Positions 37,608 to 46,153 of a stretch of DNA of 64,000 nt are shown here, one piece after another. The first letter of the stretch is position 1, and every line of letters begins with the position of its first letter. A model generated the notes under the pieces. That model was not told the DNA's origin. It made no database searches and worked only from the letters and a program-made list of their open reading frames with translations. Position numbers and translations under genes: made by a program. The stretch lies in the NCBI GenBank assembly GCA_003402345.1, contig QFXH01000008.1:60770-124769 (forward strand), written 5' to 3'. This DNA is from Candidatus Nitrotoga sp. MKT (GTDB lineage Bacteria > Pseudomonadota > Gammaproteobacteria > Burkholderiales > Gallionellaceae).

Positions 37608-38864
37608 CTATAACAGAAAAAATAACGCCGCAACAGCAGTCGGTGGCAGCGCACCCAGCAGCAAACCGATAGCCCCAATCGATTCATCGTTAAAGCCACG
37701 CTTAAGTAGTGCCACGCCAGCCGGATTCGGCGCATTGGCAATCACGGTCAATCCCCCTCCGGCTACTGCACCCGCAACAAGCATGTACTTTGCTTGGTCT
37801 GACATGCCAGTAATCAACGAGCCTAGATAAGTGAGCGCCGCATTGTCTGTAATAGCGGTTAACCCGAGGGCACCAAAGAATAAGGCTGTCGGGCCGAGAC
37901 TGGAGACGATGGGTTGCAGCCACCATTGCTGCATACCGCCCAATACGACCAATCCAGCCAGAAAAAAACCGACCAGCAAGCCCTCTTTGAGAATCAGTGG
38001 GCTTTGATATCGTTCATAGGCTTGTGTATAGCCGAGAAACAATAGGAATAATCCCAAAAATAGCACAGGGTGATGGGCCAAGGTGACTACTGCGGCCAAA
38101 AACGTCAAGTGGATCATGCTGACCAACAAGGGAACTTGGGGTGCGGGACCGTCAATTGTGGATGGCGCCTTTTCGTGAATATGCGAGCGCAGCAAGAATA
38201 TGATTCCCGTCGCATTGATCAGCACGGCAAGGCCTGATTTCCAGCCAAAGGTTGACGCCATGAACGCAGTATCCCAATGCCATGCCGAAGCAACCATGAG
38301 TACCGGTGGTGCAGCGTAAGACGTCAGCGTGCCGCCAATTGAAATATTAACAAACAGCACGCCCAGTGCCCCATATTTAAGCCATTCTGGAATTCCTTGC
38401 CGAAAAATCTGTGGTGCCAGCATCAATGCGGCAAGCGTCATGGCAGCGGGCTCGGTAATCAACGAACCCATCAACGGTACCGCAGCCAAGCCCAACCAAA
38501 CTAATGCAAGGCTTGTACGTACTGGTGTCAGGCGTGCCACTAACATAAGTAAGTGTTTAACGATCTCTAGTATTGGCCGTGAGGCGGCTATCACCATCAC
38601 GACAAACACGAACAGGGGCTCCGTATACTGGCGTGATTCAGCGTAAGCGATTGCGTTCGCTCCACCCGACACCAAGGCCATTACCAAAATCAGGACGAAT
38701 GCCCAGAATCCGAAAACTCCCTCGACTTCGCCCAATAGATGAAACAGGCCTGCATGTCGAGGATAACGGTGGGCGAAACCTTCAAATAATTTTGCGGCAA
38801 ATGTATGCAGCAACGCGCAGGCAAAAAGCCCTGCCCCAATTGCTTGCATGGTGTTCACTTCCAT
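37608..38864 (-). CDS. Putative Na+/H+ antiporter (Na_H_antiport_3 type)
   Basis: 418 residues with about twelve membrane helices. Features of this ion-transporter-superfamily group are 'LITEPAAMTLAALMLAP', 'NISIGGTLTSYAAPPVLMVA', 'FGALGLTAITDNAALTYLGS' and 'GGGLTVIANAPNPAGVALL'. The conserved Asp and Asn in the discontinuous helices are seen in 'TDNAAL' and 'NAPNPAG'. It probably exchanges cations for protons across the inner membrane. AAGGG lies before the ATG. Monocistronic, next to the DUF4157 gene on the same strand. Confidence 0.82.
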   Translation of the reverse strand: MEVNTMQAIGAGLFACALLHTFAAKLFEGFAHRYPRHAGLFHLLGEVEGVFGFWAFVLILVMALVSGGANAIAYAESRQYTEPLFVFVVMVIAASRPILEIVKHLLMLVARLTPVRTSLALVWLGLAAVPLMGSLITEPAAMTLAALMLAPQIFRQGIPEWLKYGALGVLFVNISIGGTLTSYAAPPVLMVASAWHWDTAFMASTFGWKSGLAVLINATGIIFLLRSHIHEKAPSTIDGPAPQVPLLVSMIHLTFLAAVVTLAHHPVLFLGLFLLFLGYTQAYERYQSPLILKEGLLVGFFLAGLVVLGGMQQWWLQPIVSSLGPTALFFGALGLTAITDNAALTYLGSLITGMSDQAKYMLVAGAVAGGGLTVIANAPNPAGVALLKRGFNDESIGAIGLLLGALPPTAVAALFFLL

Positions 38865-38982
38865 GTCGATGCCCTTCGTTTATTGTCGATTGTGTACATC
38901 ATAAAGCACACGGGCTTGTTATCGGCAATATGAAGCGCGGACCTCGAGTCTGTTTGTTGTGTGTAACCAATGCACCAAGGGT

Positions 38983-39270
38983 TTAATGTGAAGTGCCGGA
39001 AGATTGCATAGGATGTGACTTACTGTCGGGTTTAGTAGTAGCAACATCGTTTCTGGCGGCCGCGCGAATTGCACAACGGGCATCTTTGTACGGGCCATTA
39101 CCCTGTTCCCATCCATAGCCAGGAGAAGTTTGCGCGCAGTACCGTTCGTCATTCAATTTGCTTTTCCATTGATACCATGCAGCGGGGGCAGCGAATGCTG
39201 GAGCACAACAAAATGAATAAATAATTAGAGTGACAAATTTTAATTTCATATTAAGAAGAAAGTTTCTCAT
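38983..39270 (-). CDS. Small secreted protein
   Basis: About 95 residues. A signal peptide ('FVTLIIYSFCCAPAFA') is followed by a short aromatic domain 'WYQWKSKLNDERYCAQTSPG' and 'YGWEQGNGPYKDARC' with two Cys, probably one disulfide, and a polar tail. I have the impression of a recurrent betaproteobacterial small-protein family, but cannot name it. The start is uncertain: TTG 39273, ATG 39270 or ATG eight codons on. It lies just downstream of the peptidase-hydrolase fusion gene and may share its transcript. Confidence 0.6.
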   Translation of the reverse strand: MRNFLLNMKLKFVTLIIYSFCCAPAFAAPAAWYQWKSKLNDERYCAQTSPGYGWEQGNGPYKDARCAIRAAARNDVATTKPDSKSHPMQSSGTSH

Positions 39271-39282
39271 CAACCCCGTTTA

Positions 39283-41322
39283 CTAAAACTGCAAATCTCG
39301 AGCGGTGAAGGGAACCTTTGGCAATTCACCAAGAATCCGGACTAGAACTGAGTTCATGGTGTTGGGATCGTTGTCAAAGCCACCGTGGGTATCGCTTTTA
39401 GATATTGCGCCGGGTTTGTCCCCCGCCCCGGATATAACGATGCCAGGCAGGCCATCGACTGGACTATTTAATAAATTCAGTAATTTTTGATCCTCTTCCA
39501 GAAATTTTTGCATGCCGAGCAAGGGGACTTCCCGAGACCCTTCGAAGGCATTACTGACCAAATAAAGAAGGGATTTACCGTAAGGGCCGACATCATCGTC
39601 GAGCTCGCCCACTTTGCTCAGGATATATAAGCTGGGCTTGGGACAGGTTTTATCCATTATTTTTGGCAGCACGATCTCTTTAAAAAGGTCTATCCGAATT
39701 GCTGGCGCCATGAATTGAAGCGTTTTCCAGGATATACCCAGACTGGCCAGTTGCGTAATGGCATGTGCGGCTAATATGGAGCCGGCGCTGTGACCAACCA
39801 CATGGAGCTCCCAATCGCCTTCCGCTTTCTTGCCAAGGCTTTTTTTCGCTTCGTTCACATATTTTACTAAGAGCTGCATTGCACCTGCCTCATGTTTGGA
39901 GGCGAGCTCAGCGTTCTGAACCATTTCTCCCCACAATTTTCCGCCTGGGGCGGCTAAGGTTAGCTCAAGTACGCGATCCTTTGCCTCGCGCAGGTGATCC
40001 AGAAATGCGCCGCCCGCCCGTTCATCAGCCGCAGCGAACTGATTCTTGAGGATGTTCTTGGTGGTATTGAACCAATCGCTCTCCCACATGATGTGTAGCG
40101 GATAAATTTCGTTAGCAAGACAAACATCGCGAAATGCGATGATTCTTTTGGCGACATCCTCTTCGCCATTCAAACCACCGTGAAGGTATAGCATCACCCG
40201 TCGTTTTGCCCAATCCTTGGTTTTGGCCGGAATTGTTTCCAGAAATAATCTTTTTAAGTCTTCTTTCGTGGTCCAGTAATTACCTTGATCAGAGAGCTTA
40301 CCGTTGTTTCCGACATCAATTACATAGGGCCGAATTTCGTTTAAAGGGATAATTTGTCCTGCGCGGAAAGTTCCGCTCGTGACATCCGCCGCACCCTGGG
40401 CCCAGAGATCAGCCTTGACAGGCACGCCGAGCTGGGCGACCCAAACGTCGGTAGCATGAATCATGAAGTCTTCGTATGGCAACAAGGCAAACCCATCTTT
40501 ACCCCAACTCGCCCCCCACGAATTCTGAATGATGAAACCTTGAGAGGTGTAGCCGACAAGGGCTATCGCATGTCCACCATCCGCGTTTCCCTTACGCTGG
40601 ATCACGGGAATTTTAATTTTTTGGGCTTTGCTGCCGACACCCGCTTTGAGTGAAACGGTGGATGGGCCAGGCTGCCCCCATCCGGCATGCACCATTAACG
40701 TGGCATACACGATGCCGACTTCATGAATGGCCGCATGCACATGGCGAACCTGCCTGAAATCAACCCGGTAATAAGCGCCACCTGGTGTCAGGGTTGCTTC
40801 ATCGGCACGCTCTTGATCAAAATTATTCGCACCATGCAGATCGTGAGGCCAGAGTTCTTCAGTACATACGCCGTGGCGTTCCCAGCCCTTCATGGCACCC
40901 CGCGCCGAAGATCCAGAATAGTTTTCTCCCGGCCATTCATCATAGCGGCGGGCAAGTTCATAAAGCATACGCGGACTGATGCGACGCGTTAACTTGCGTT
41001 GATGAAGCAAGAAATTGATCACTGCCGCAAGGGCAAAACCCGTGCACGCCCCTTCCGTGCCCTGATTAAGAATGGCTGGAACAGCATGAATATTTACCAC
41101 CTCGTCTGGCAGAGCACGCAGCGTAGGCAGATATTCCCAGTCTTTTAAATCAATTTTGTCAGGGAACGCATCCAGCGTTCTGCTAATTTTTTTCGCTACA
41201 CTTCTTTCATCCGGCTTTTCACGTCTCGATTCGGATTCTGGCCGCGTGGTTTTCGGGGCAGACTCTTTGGCTACTGATGCTACAGATTGGGGCGCTTTGG
41301 TGGGGACACGTTTCTTTACCAT
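39283..41322 (-). CDS. Papain-like protease fused to alpha/beta hydrolase
   Basis: 679 residues in two enzymatic halves. Residues about 55-300 form a C1-type cysteine protease: nucleophile Cys93 in 'NQGTEGACTGFALAAVINF', His251 in 'GGHAIALVGY' and Asn267 in 'IIQNSWGASWGKDGF' complete the catalytic set. Residues about 370-640 look like an alpha/beta hydrolase: 'RRVMLYLHGGLNGEEDVAK' and the elbow 'LHVVGHSAGSILAAHAI' with Ser512. The first 45 residues are Lys/Arg/Ser-rich and disordered, with no signal peptide. Both active sites seem intact. The combination suggests an effector or a peptide/lipid-modifying enzyme; no function can be assigned. Next gene is a small secreted protein. Confidence 0.8.
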   Translation of the reverse strand: MVKKRVPTKAPQSVASVAKESAPKTTRPESESRREKPDERSVAKKISRTLDAFPDKIDLKDWEYLPTLRALPDEVVNIHAVPAILNQGTEGACTGFALAAVINFLLHQRKLTRRISPRMLYELARRYDEWPGENYSGSSARGAMKGWERHGVCTEELWPHDLHGANNFDQERADEATLTPGGAYYRVDFRQVRHVHAAIHEVGIVYATLMVHAGWGQPGPSTVSLKAGVGSKAQKIKIPVIQRKGNADGGHAIALVGYTSQGFIIQNSWGASWGKDGFALLPYEDFMIHATDVWVAQLGVPVKADLWAQGAADVTSGTFRAGQIIPLNEIRPYVIDVGNNGKLSDQGNYWTTKEDLKRLFLETIPAKTKDWAKRRVMLYLHGGLNGEEDVAKRIIAFRDVCLANEIYPLHIMWESDWFNTTKNILKNQFAAADERAGGAFLDHLREAKDRVLELTLAAPGGKLWGEMVQNAELASKHEAGAMQLLVKYVNEAKKSLGKKAEGDWELHVVGHSAGSILAAHAITQLASLGISWKTLQFMAPAIRIDLFKEIVLPKIMDKTCPKPSLYILSKVGELDDDVGPYGKSLLYLVSNAFEGSREVPLLGMQKFLEEDQKLLNLLNSPVDGLPGIVISGAGDKPGAISKSDTHGGFDNDPNTMNSVLVRILGELPKVPFTARDLQF

Positions 41323-41590
41323 GAGGTATTCTCCTGTTTATAGATTCGTGCTTGCACTTGAAGGGTGATCCCAATCTTCAAGTTGTTGAAGAAGACAAAA
41401 TCGCAAGCAGTGCTTGTTTGTTAACCGTCAGAGATGGCGTGTAGCGGATGACTTCCTATTAATATAGTAGATCGAGAGCTATAAAAAAGAGGATAAGCCA
41501 TTTCCTTATTTTTGATTTGTAAGCGCTATTGCGGAGAGTTGTAATAATTCGCCATCTCCTGAAGATAGCGCGCAACAAATATTTGTGTGA

Positions 41591-42838
41591 TTAACGAAAA
41601 AGTTTTTCGCCGGCAAACAACTGCTGCACTGTTTCACGTTCACGGATAAGTTGCATGACTTCACCGGCCACCATCACTTCGGCTGCGCGTGGGCGCGTGT
41701 TGTAGTTTGAACTCATACTCATGCCATACGCACCTGCCGACATTACCGCAACCAGATCACCCTGCGAGATAGCCAGTTGACGGGCATTTCCAAGGAAGTC
41801 GCCAGTTTCGCATACCGGCCCCACCACTTCATATTGTTGCGCTGGCATATCACCTAGTTGCACTGGCTGGATATGATGATAGGCATCGTACAAGGCTGGA
41901 CGCATCAGATCGTTCATTGCCGCATCGACGATGGCGAAGTGTTTTTCTTCGCCATGTTTGAGATATTCAACCTTGGTCAACAGTACGCCGGCATTGCCAA
42001 CCAGCACCCGTCCCGGCTCAATAATAATTTTTTCACTGCGTCCTCGCAGGGCACTGAGTAGTGCACCGGCATAATCGGCAATGGCAGGCGGAGCCTCGTC
42101 CAGATAGCGGATGCCTAGCCCACCGCCCAGATCGAGATGCTCAAGACGAATTCCCTCACTTGCCAGCGCGTTTACCAGCACCAGCATTTTTTCTGTCGCT
42201 GCGATAAAGGGGCTGAGTTCGGTCAATTGCGAACCGATGTGGCAATCCATGCCAACCACACGCAGATGCGGTAACCCGCTCGCCTTGCGGTATAACGCCA
42301 GCGATTCCGTATAGGCGACGCCAAACTTGTTTTGTTTCAAGCCGGTGGAGATGTAGGGATGCGTCTTGGCATCGACATCCGGATTCACACGCAGGCTTAC
42401 CGGTGCCACCTTGTTTATTCGTCCGGCCACTTCATTCAGGCGTATGAGTTCCGCTTCCGATTCCACGTTAAAACACAGAATGCCCGCTTCCAAGGCCAGC
42501 TGCATTTCTGCCACTGTTTTGCCCACACCGGAGAACACCACTTTATTCGCTGCGCCCCCAGCCGCCAGCACACGCTGTAATTCACCACCGGAAACGATAT
42601 CAAAACCGGCGCCTAACTTGGCGAACAAATTCAGGATGGCGATATTGGGGTTGGCCTTTACCGCGTAGCAAATCAGATGCTCGCGCTCTTTGAGCGCCTC
42701 AGCAAACTGGCGATAACTATCGGTTAACGCACCGTGTGAGTACACATAGCATGGCGTACCAAATCGCTGTGCGATATCAGCCAGGGGTACTTGTTCGGCA
42801 TAAAGCTGGTTACGCTGGTATTTAAAATAATCGGTCAT
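41591..42838 (-). CDS. lysA: Diaminopimelate decarboxylase
   Basis: 415 residues. A PLP-binding alanine-racemase-like barrel with the Lys in 'CYAVKANPNIAILNLFAKLG', 'HIGSQLTELSPF', 'LDLGGGLGIRY', 'IIEPGRVLVGNAG' and the active-site Cys in 'VGPVCETGDFLGNAR'. It decarboxylates meso-diaminopimelate to L-lysine, the final step. The start lies two bases after the lptM stop; this lptM-lysA pair is common in proteobacteria. Confidence 0.97.
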   Translation of the reverse strand: MTDYFKYQRNQLYAEQVPLADIAQRFGTPCYVYSHGALTDSYRQFAEALKEREHLICYAVKANPNIAILNLFAKLGAGFDIVSGGELQRVLAAGGAANKVVFSGVGKTVAEMQLALEAGILCFNVESEAELIRLNEVAGRINKVAPVSLRVNPDVDAKTHPYISTGLKQNKFGVAYTESLALYRKASGLPHLRVVGMDCHIGSQLTELSPFIAATEKMLVLVNALASEGIRLEHLDLGGGLGIRYLDEAPPAIADYAGALLSALRGRSEKIIIEPGRVLVGNAGVLLTKVEYLKHGEEKHFAIVDAAMNDLMRPALYDAYHHIQPVQLGDMPAQQYEVVGPVCETGDFLGNARQLAISQGDLVAVMSAGAYGMSMSSNYNTRPRAAEVMVAGEVMQLIRERETVQQLFAGEKLFR

Positions 42839-42840
42839 GG

Positions 42841-42963
42841 CTATTTATTTTGATCAGGAAGTGGCTGGATTGCAGGCTGCGCTGGTGGCAAAAATAACGG
42901 CCCCTTGTGCCCACAGCTTTGTACCAGCAGTGCCAGCAGCACCATAATACCGGTCATACGCAT
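42841..42963 (-). CDS. lptM: LptM-type small lipoprotein (YifL-like)
   Basis: About 40 residues. A short signal sequence ends in a lipobox-like 'LLVQSCGHKGPLFLPPAQP'. The Cys-Gly-x-K-G-P-L-x-x-P signature immediately after the lipidated Cys is typical of LptM, which helps the LPS translocon LptDE mature in the outer membrane. The longer frame to 43044 has no signal-like N-terminus, so the start is placed at ATG 42963 or 42957. It is encoded two bases before lysA. Confidence 0.82.
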   Translation of the reverse strand: MRMTGIMVLLALLVQSCGHKGPLFLPPAQPAIQPLPDQNK

Positions 42964-43109
42964 AATTGTATTCTCACTAAAATGGAACAAAACGGAATTA
43001 TAAAGGCAAGAGCGGAAGGGACTGAAACGGAATTTCATCAACATGCCGAGATGGTTGTCGCAAGGCCGTAGCTTCCATCAGGAGGCAACGGAGCCAAGTC
43101 TTGCAATTC

Positions 43110-43229
43110 AACATGAAGAAGGCATATGAGACCGGTGATTATACGATGCAGAATATTGTCGATGCTTTTGGGGTGCATTATTCTACTGTCAGCAGTGCGC
43201 CCGATAAAACTTCGCTCAAAAATACTTGA
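43110..43229 (+). pseudogene. REP-associated transposase C-terminal relic
   Basis: A 39-codon frame without start reads 'MKKAYETGDYTMQNIVDAFG' then 'VHYSTVSSA'. This is the C-terminal helix-turn-helix of REP-associated (TnpREP/IS200-like) transposases. The rest of the gene is gone. A REP-like palindrome stands 44 bp downstream (43273-43307), as would be expected for such elements. Confidence 0.65.
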
Positions 43230-43272
43230 TTGCATGATTGCAATACCTGGCACTGTAGCCATGATTGCTTGT

Positions 43273-43307
43273 GATGTTGGGCTTCGCAAGCTCAGCGCCA
43301 ACCTACG
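43273..43307. repeat. REP-like palindromic repeat, copy at FRG gene 3' end
   Basis: 'gatgttgggcttcgc' then 'gctcagcgccaacctacg' form an imperfect palindrome of the widespread 'TTGGGCTTC...CAACCTACG' type. It ends exactly at the stop codon of the FRG gene. A second copy in inverse orientation lies at 44815-44847. Confidence 0.65.
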
Positions 43308-44147
43308 TTAGCCCAGGCTACGCTTGCTCCCCCGAATAACAAATTCCGTTGTAGCAAGTTCCTCGAGGAGACTGTCCTCGGAACCAAACAATGAGAAAGC
43401 ATTGATGTTCATTTTGCTCAAGTGCATGAGCACCTTCGCTCGCTCGCTCACGGGAATGTTGAACTTCCAGAGGAGATCTTGATCGGTGTCGTTTCTGCCA
43501 AACACGGATTCGTGGCTCGCATAGTAGACAACTTCATCGCGGTGGACCGTGCAAACCGTGTACTCGCTCTGCTGCATGAAATGTCGTCTGTGAATTGCGT
43601 GGTTAGGCCCGATACCTTGAATTTCCGGATGACCAGTTGCTCCCGACTTGGAGCTGTTAGCCCATTCGAGAAATACGCAAATCGCTGTGTGCGTAGCATC
43701 TTTAACACGGTTGCGGAATGCGAAAAATGCGGCGACGTACGGCGACCGTGTCCAGTCGAGCAGCGGTGAAGGGAAGCCATGATGACGCAGATAAGCCAAA
43801 TAGGGAACGGCAGGACACTCACCTTCCGAGAGGGGCATCTGGTTCTTTGCCCAATCGACATATTTGGAAACGGTTGGCGTTTCCCACTTTACTGCGGAGA
43901 GTGTCTCAAGCTTCGGCTGGATGCGTTTGATGATCCGGAAGTACTGATCCAAACTGAGGTGTTCAGCAGTTTCTCTCTCAAGTGTCGTTTCGAGCTTCCA
44001 AGTCGAGTCGCCGTGTCCGCGAAAAAGAAGGTTTGAGATGTAGGCATGTGGTACTTGCCTGCTCGCGTGATCGCGGTAGAGCCGCTCCAGTTCGTTCGTA
44101 AACTGCTCCCAGGTTTCAAGTGTTCGCTCTTGCATTTGTGCTTTCAA
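43308..44147 (-). CDS. FRG-domain protein
   Basis: 279 residues. The FRG domain is clear: 'NLLFRGHGDSTWKLETTLER' (containing the name motif F-R-G), 'YLAYLRHHGFPSPLLDWTRS' (the H-x-G-x-x-x-P-x-L-D-W pattern) and 'PYVAAFFAF'. The fold is alpha-helical and of unknown biochemistry; FRG proteins recur in mobile and defence-linked contexts. No signal peptide or second domain. Start ATG 44147 or four codons on. It is bracketed by two REP-like repeats along with the gene at 44252-44740. Confidence 0.85.
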   Translation of the reverse strand: MKAQMQERTLETWEQFTNELERLYRDHASRQVPHAYISNLLFRGHGDSTWKLETTLERETAEHLSLDQYFRIIKRIQPKLETLSAVKWETPTVSKYVDWAKNQMPLSEGECPAVPYLAYLRHHGFPSPLLDWTRSPYVAAFFAFRNRVKDATHTAICVFLEWANSSKSGATGHPEIQGIGPNHAIHRRHFMQQSEYTVCTVHRDEVVYYASHESVFGRNDTDQDLLWKFNIPVSERAKVLMHLSKMNINAFSLFGSEDSLLEELATTEFVIRGSKRSLG

Positions 44148-44251
44148 CGCACTTCAAAGTTTAAATCAAGCCACGCTACGCACCTAAATGGCTGAGAAAT
44201 AAAATGTATTGTGAGGTCCGAAGGTTAATAAAAAATTTGACAATGACCAGC

Positions 44252-44740
44252 TTATAGATTAGGCATGTTTTCCTCTATTAAAGCTAGCTCCTCATCATCA
44301 GTCGAAATTTCTCTAATACCTTCAAGGAGCGTTGCCTTGATAGTCGTGATCGGCACTGCGGCCTCCGCGCTGGAGATATTGCCTTTCTGGGCCCATTTTT
44401 TAATCATGAACAGTGCATTAGATAGAGGAGCTTTCACTACCCTCGCATGTTCAATTTCAAGGTAATACTTGCGGTAGTCGTTAAAGAGCGCTTGAAATAC
44501 ATCAATGGCAGCAACATAGGGATTTGGCTTCTGATCCATGGCTCGGAAGTGGCAGGCAGATATAGTCATGCAGAGGTCCTCGGTACGCCCTGTTAACTTG
44601 GCAGCATCAATCCCGAGGTCATATAAAGCCCTACAAACTCGTGTATGAAACCAAGATAAATTATGGTTACGAGCAACGACATAAATCAGCCAAGCCACTG
44701 GCAAGATCAGGAGGTACGAGAGTGTCTCAAGCATATGCAT
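44252..44740 (-). CDS. Membrane-anchored hypothetical protein
   Basis: 162 residues; not recognised. One N-terminal membrane span ('LSYLLILPVAWLIYVVARN') is followed by a helical soluble region with 'DLCMTISACHFRAMDQKPNP' and an acidic C-terminus. It lies 104 bp upstream of the FRG gene on the same strand, so they may be cotranscribed. Both are enclosed by REP-like repeats, suggesting they arrived together; that is an inference. Confidence 0.6.
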   Translation of the reverse strand: MHMLETLSYLLILPVAWLIYVVARNHNLSWFHTRVCRALYDLGIDAAKLTGRTEDLCMTISACHFRAMDQKPNPYVAAIDVFQALFNDYRKYYLEIEHARVVKAPLSNALFMIKKWAQKGNISSAEAAVPITTIKATLLEGIREISTDDEELALIEENMPNL

Positions 44741-44814
44741 TTAGCCGAACGTAATATAGAAACACTTTCATAAACCAACAATGTCACTTATATAGGCAAG
44801 CATTGTCAAGCGCG

Positions 44815-44847
44815 GTAGGTTGAATTGAATGACATGAAGCCCAACAT
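44815..44847. repeat. REP-like palindromic repeat, second copy
   Basis: Reverse complement reads 'atgttgggcttcatg...attcaacctac', the same family as 43273-43307 in opposite orientation. A GGCGGCTG...CAGCCGCC hairpin follows at about 44857-44890. Confidence 0.55.
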
Positions 44848-44899
44848 TTCATCTTGGCGGCTGATACAAGCTCATTTTTTGCCAGCCGCCGAGCGAACC

Positions 44900-45025
44900 T
44901 CAAGAATTACTGTTTTCATCGTTCCGCCTCGCAATGTTTTTCTGAAAATTAGCCATCAAGCGCTCTGATGTGCTGAATCGGTAGTTGCTTTATTTCGTGC
45001 TGAAATGCCAGTGGTCACCATTTCG
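44900..45025 (-). pseudogene. DUF6516-like toxin relic 1
   Basis: The minus-strand frame reads 'RNGDHWHFSTK*SNYRFST' then 'SERLMANFQKNIARR', with a TAA inside. DUF6516 proteins typically end with a GKGDHRHxG...YxFxSxxxLxADF pattern, and this matches it in degraded form. No N-terminal part remains. A similar relic lies at 58383-58574, and the DNA is visibly related (gaaatgcc-a/g-gtggtcacc). Confidence 0.5.
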
Positions 45026-45079
45026 CCCCCCATTTGATCCATTAATTCTTGAGACTTCTTCCTATCCCGATTGGGCGTC

Positions 45080-45334
45080 TCAGTAGTGGAAACGTAACTG
45101 AGCAATCATCAATGCATCACCCTCTATGCAATACACCATACGATGCTCATCCGTAATTCGGCGTGACCAGAACCCGGAAAGGGCATGCTTCAATTGTTCG
45201 GGTTTGCCGATTCCCGCGAAGGGCTCGCGCTGTGTCTCACGTATCAGCTTGTTGATTCGCTCGACCATGTGCTTGTCTTGCTTCTGCCAATATAAATAAT
45301 CTTCCCATGCATCATCAGCGAAGATCAGCCTCAC
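45080..45334 (-). CDS. yoeB: YoeB-type mRNA interferase toxin
   Basis: 84 residues, the standard Txe/YoeB length. 'LIFADDAWEDYLYWQKQDK', 'REPFAGIGKPEQLKHALSG' and 'FWSRRITDEHRMVYCIEGD' are diagnostic. The Glu, Arg and His catalytic set and the C-terminal 'LRFHY' with conserved Tyr are present. It cleaves mRNA in the ribosomal A site. Its start overlaps the antitoxin stop by four bases (ATGA). Confidence 0.95.
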   Translation of the reverse strand: MRLIFADDAWEDYLYWQKQDKHMVERINKLIRETQREPFAGIGKPEQLKHALSGFWSRRITDEHRMVYCIEGDALMIAQLRFHY

Positions 45335-45582
45335 TTCACCAACTTTCGTTCAACGCCTTTACCGTCATTCAGTTGCGCGATGGCAGCGAGCAGGCGCCGG
45401 GCATTGGCGGGGGTGCGCAAGAGGTAGGCGGTTTCCTCCAGCGACTTGTAGTCTTCAAGCGAGAGCATCACGACGGATTGTTCTCCATTGCGGGTAATGA
45501 TCAAGGGTTCATGATCGTCGCAAACGCGGTCCATGGCACTCGCGAGATTTGCACGAACGGTAGTATAGGTAATCGCATCCAT
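45331..45582 (-). CDS. yefM: YefM/Phd-type antitoxin
   Basis: 83 residues. N-terminal DNA-binding Phd/YefM domain: 'ITYTTVRANLASAMDRVCDD', 'PLIITRNGEQSVVMLSLEDY'. The C-terminal tail is the toxin-wrapping helix. The protein neutralises YoeB and represses the operon by binding TGTACA-type sites, found at 45599-45616, just before its start. The module is complete, so probably active. Confidence 0.95.
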   Translation of the reverse strand: MDAITYTTVRANLASAMDRVCDDHEPLIITRNGEQSVVMLSLEDYKSLEETAYLLRTPANARRLLAAIAQLNDGKGVERKLVK

Positions 45583-45598
45583 AACAAGCCTCCAAATA

Positions 45599-45616
45599 TG
45601 TACGCGTTACTGTACA
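45599..45616. promoter_or_regulatory. Candidate YefM operator
   Basis: TGTAC (45599-45603) and TGTACA (45611-45616) stand as an inverted pair about 17-30 bases upstream of the yefM start. In E. coli, YefM binds sites with a TGTACA core, so this is the likely autoregulatory operator. Confidence 0.6.
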
Positions 45617-45695
45617 TTTTTGACGGTGGCTTGTCTAGCGCACTGGTGCGGACGCACCGATAAGTATTCTGCGTTTGGCTGACCCCGTGCGCTTT

Positions 45696-46133
45696 TCAAT
45701 TATAGCTGCTGAAAAAAAGGGCGAAGATCCCCAAGGCCATTGCGGCAATTCCCAAGGTGGGTATCATCCAGTCGCCCCTGGCCAGGCCGGGCTCAAGTGT
45801 GGCTTGATCAGGCTGATCCGGGTTGTAATACACGGATACTTTGGCACCGGCAGGGTATTTTTTGGCATAGCTGGCGGCGAGCTCCGGCGATGGATTGGTA
45901 CCATCTGGAAACTCCAGTGTGCGTTGATAAAGATGCGCAGCCACTGTGTAGCTGAACTGAATGTGTGGTAGCAGGTCGTTAGCTTCTGACGTGGGCGCGG
46001 ATTGTTCAATGACGCCTTCCACCATGGGCCAGCGCAGCGTTTTTCGTGCCTTGGCAAAAATGATCCAGCCCCATAGTACGGCACCAAACCCGCCGATGAT
46101 GAAGAGGCCGAGAATGATCGCATAGTAATTCAA
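45696..46133 (-). CDS. DUF3592 membrane protein
   Basis: About 145 residues from a TTG start at 46133, chosen because TGGAG stands eight bases upstream; a GTG at 46196 would overlap the YgjP-like gene by 43 bases. Two membrane spans (N-terminal 'IILGLFIIGGFGAVLWGWII' and a C-terminal one) flank a beta-rich DUF3592 domain ('IQFSYTVAAHLYQ', 'VSVYYNPDQPDQATLEPG'). Function unknown. Confidence 0.72.
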   Translation of the reverse strand: MNYYAIILGLFIIGGFGAVLWGWIIFAKARKTLRWPMVEGVIEQSAPTSEANDLLPHIQFSYTVAAHLYQRTLEFPDGTNPSPELAASYAKKYPAGAKVSVYYNPDQPDQATLEPGLARGDWMIPTLGIAAMALGIFALFFSSYN

Positions 46134-46153
46134 TTTTGAATCTCCATTTTGAG

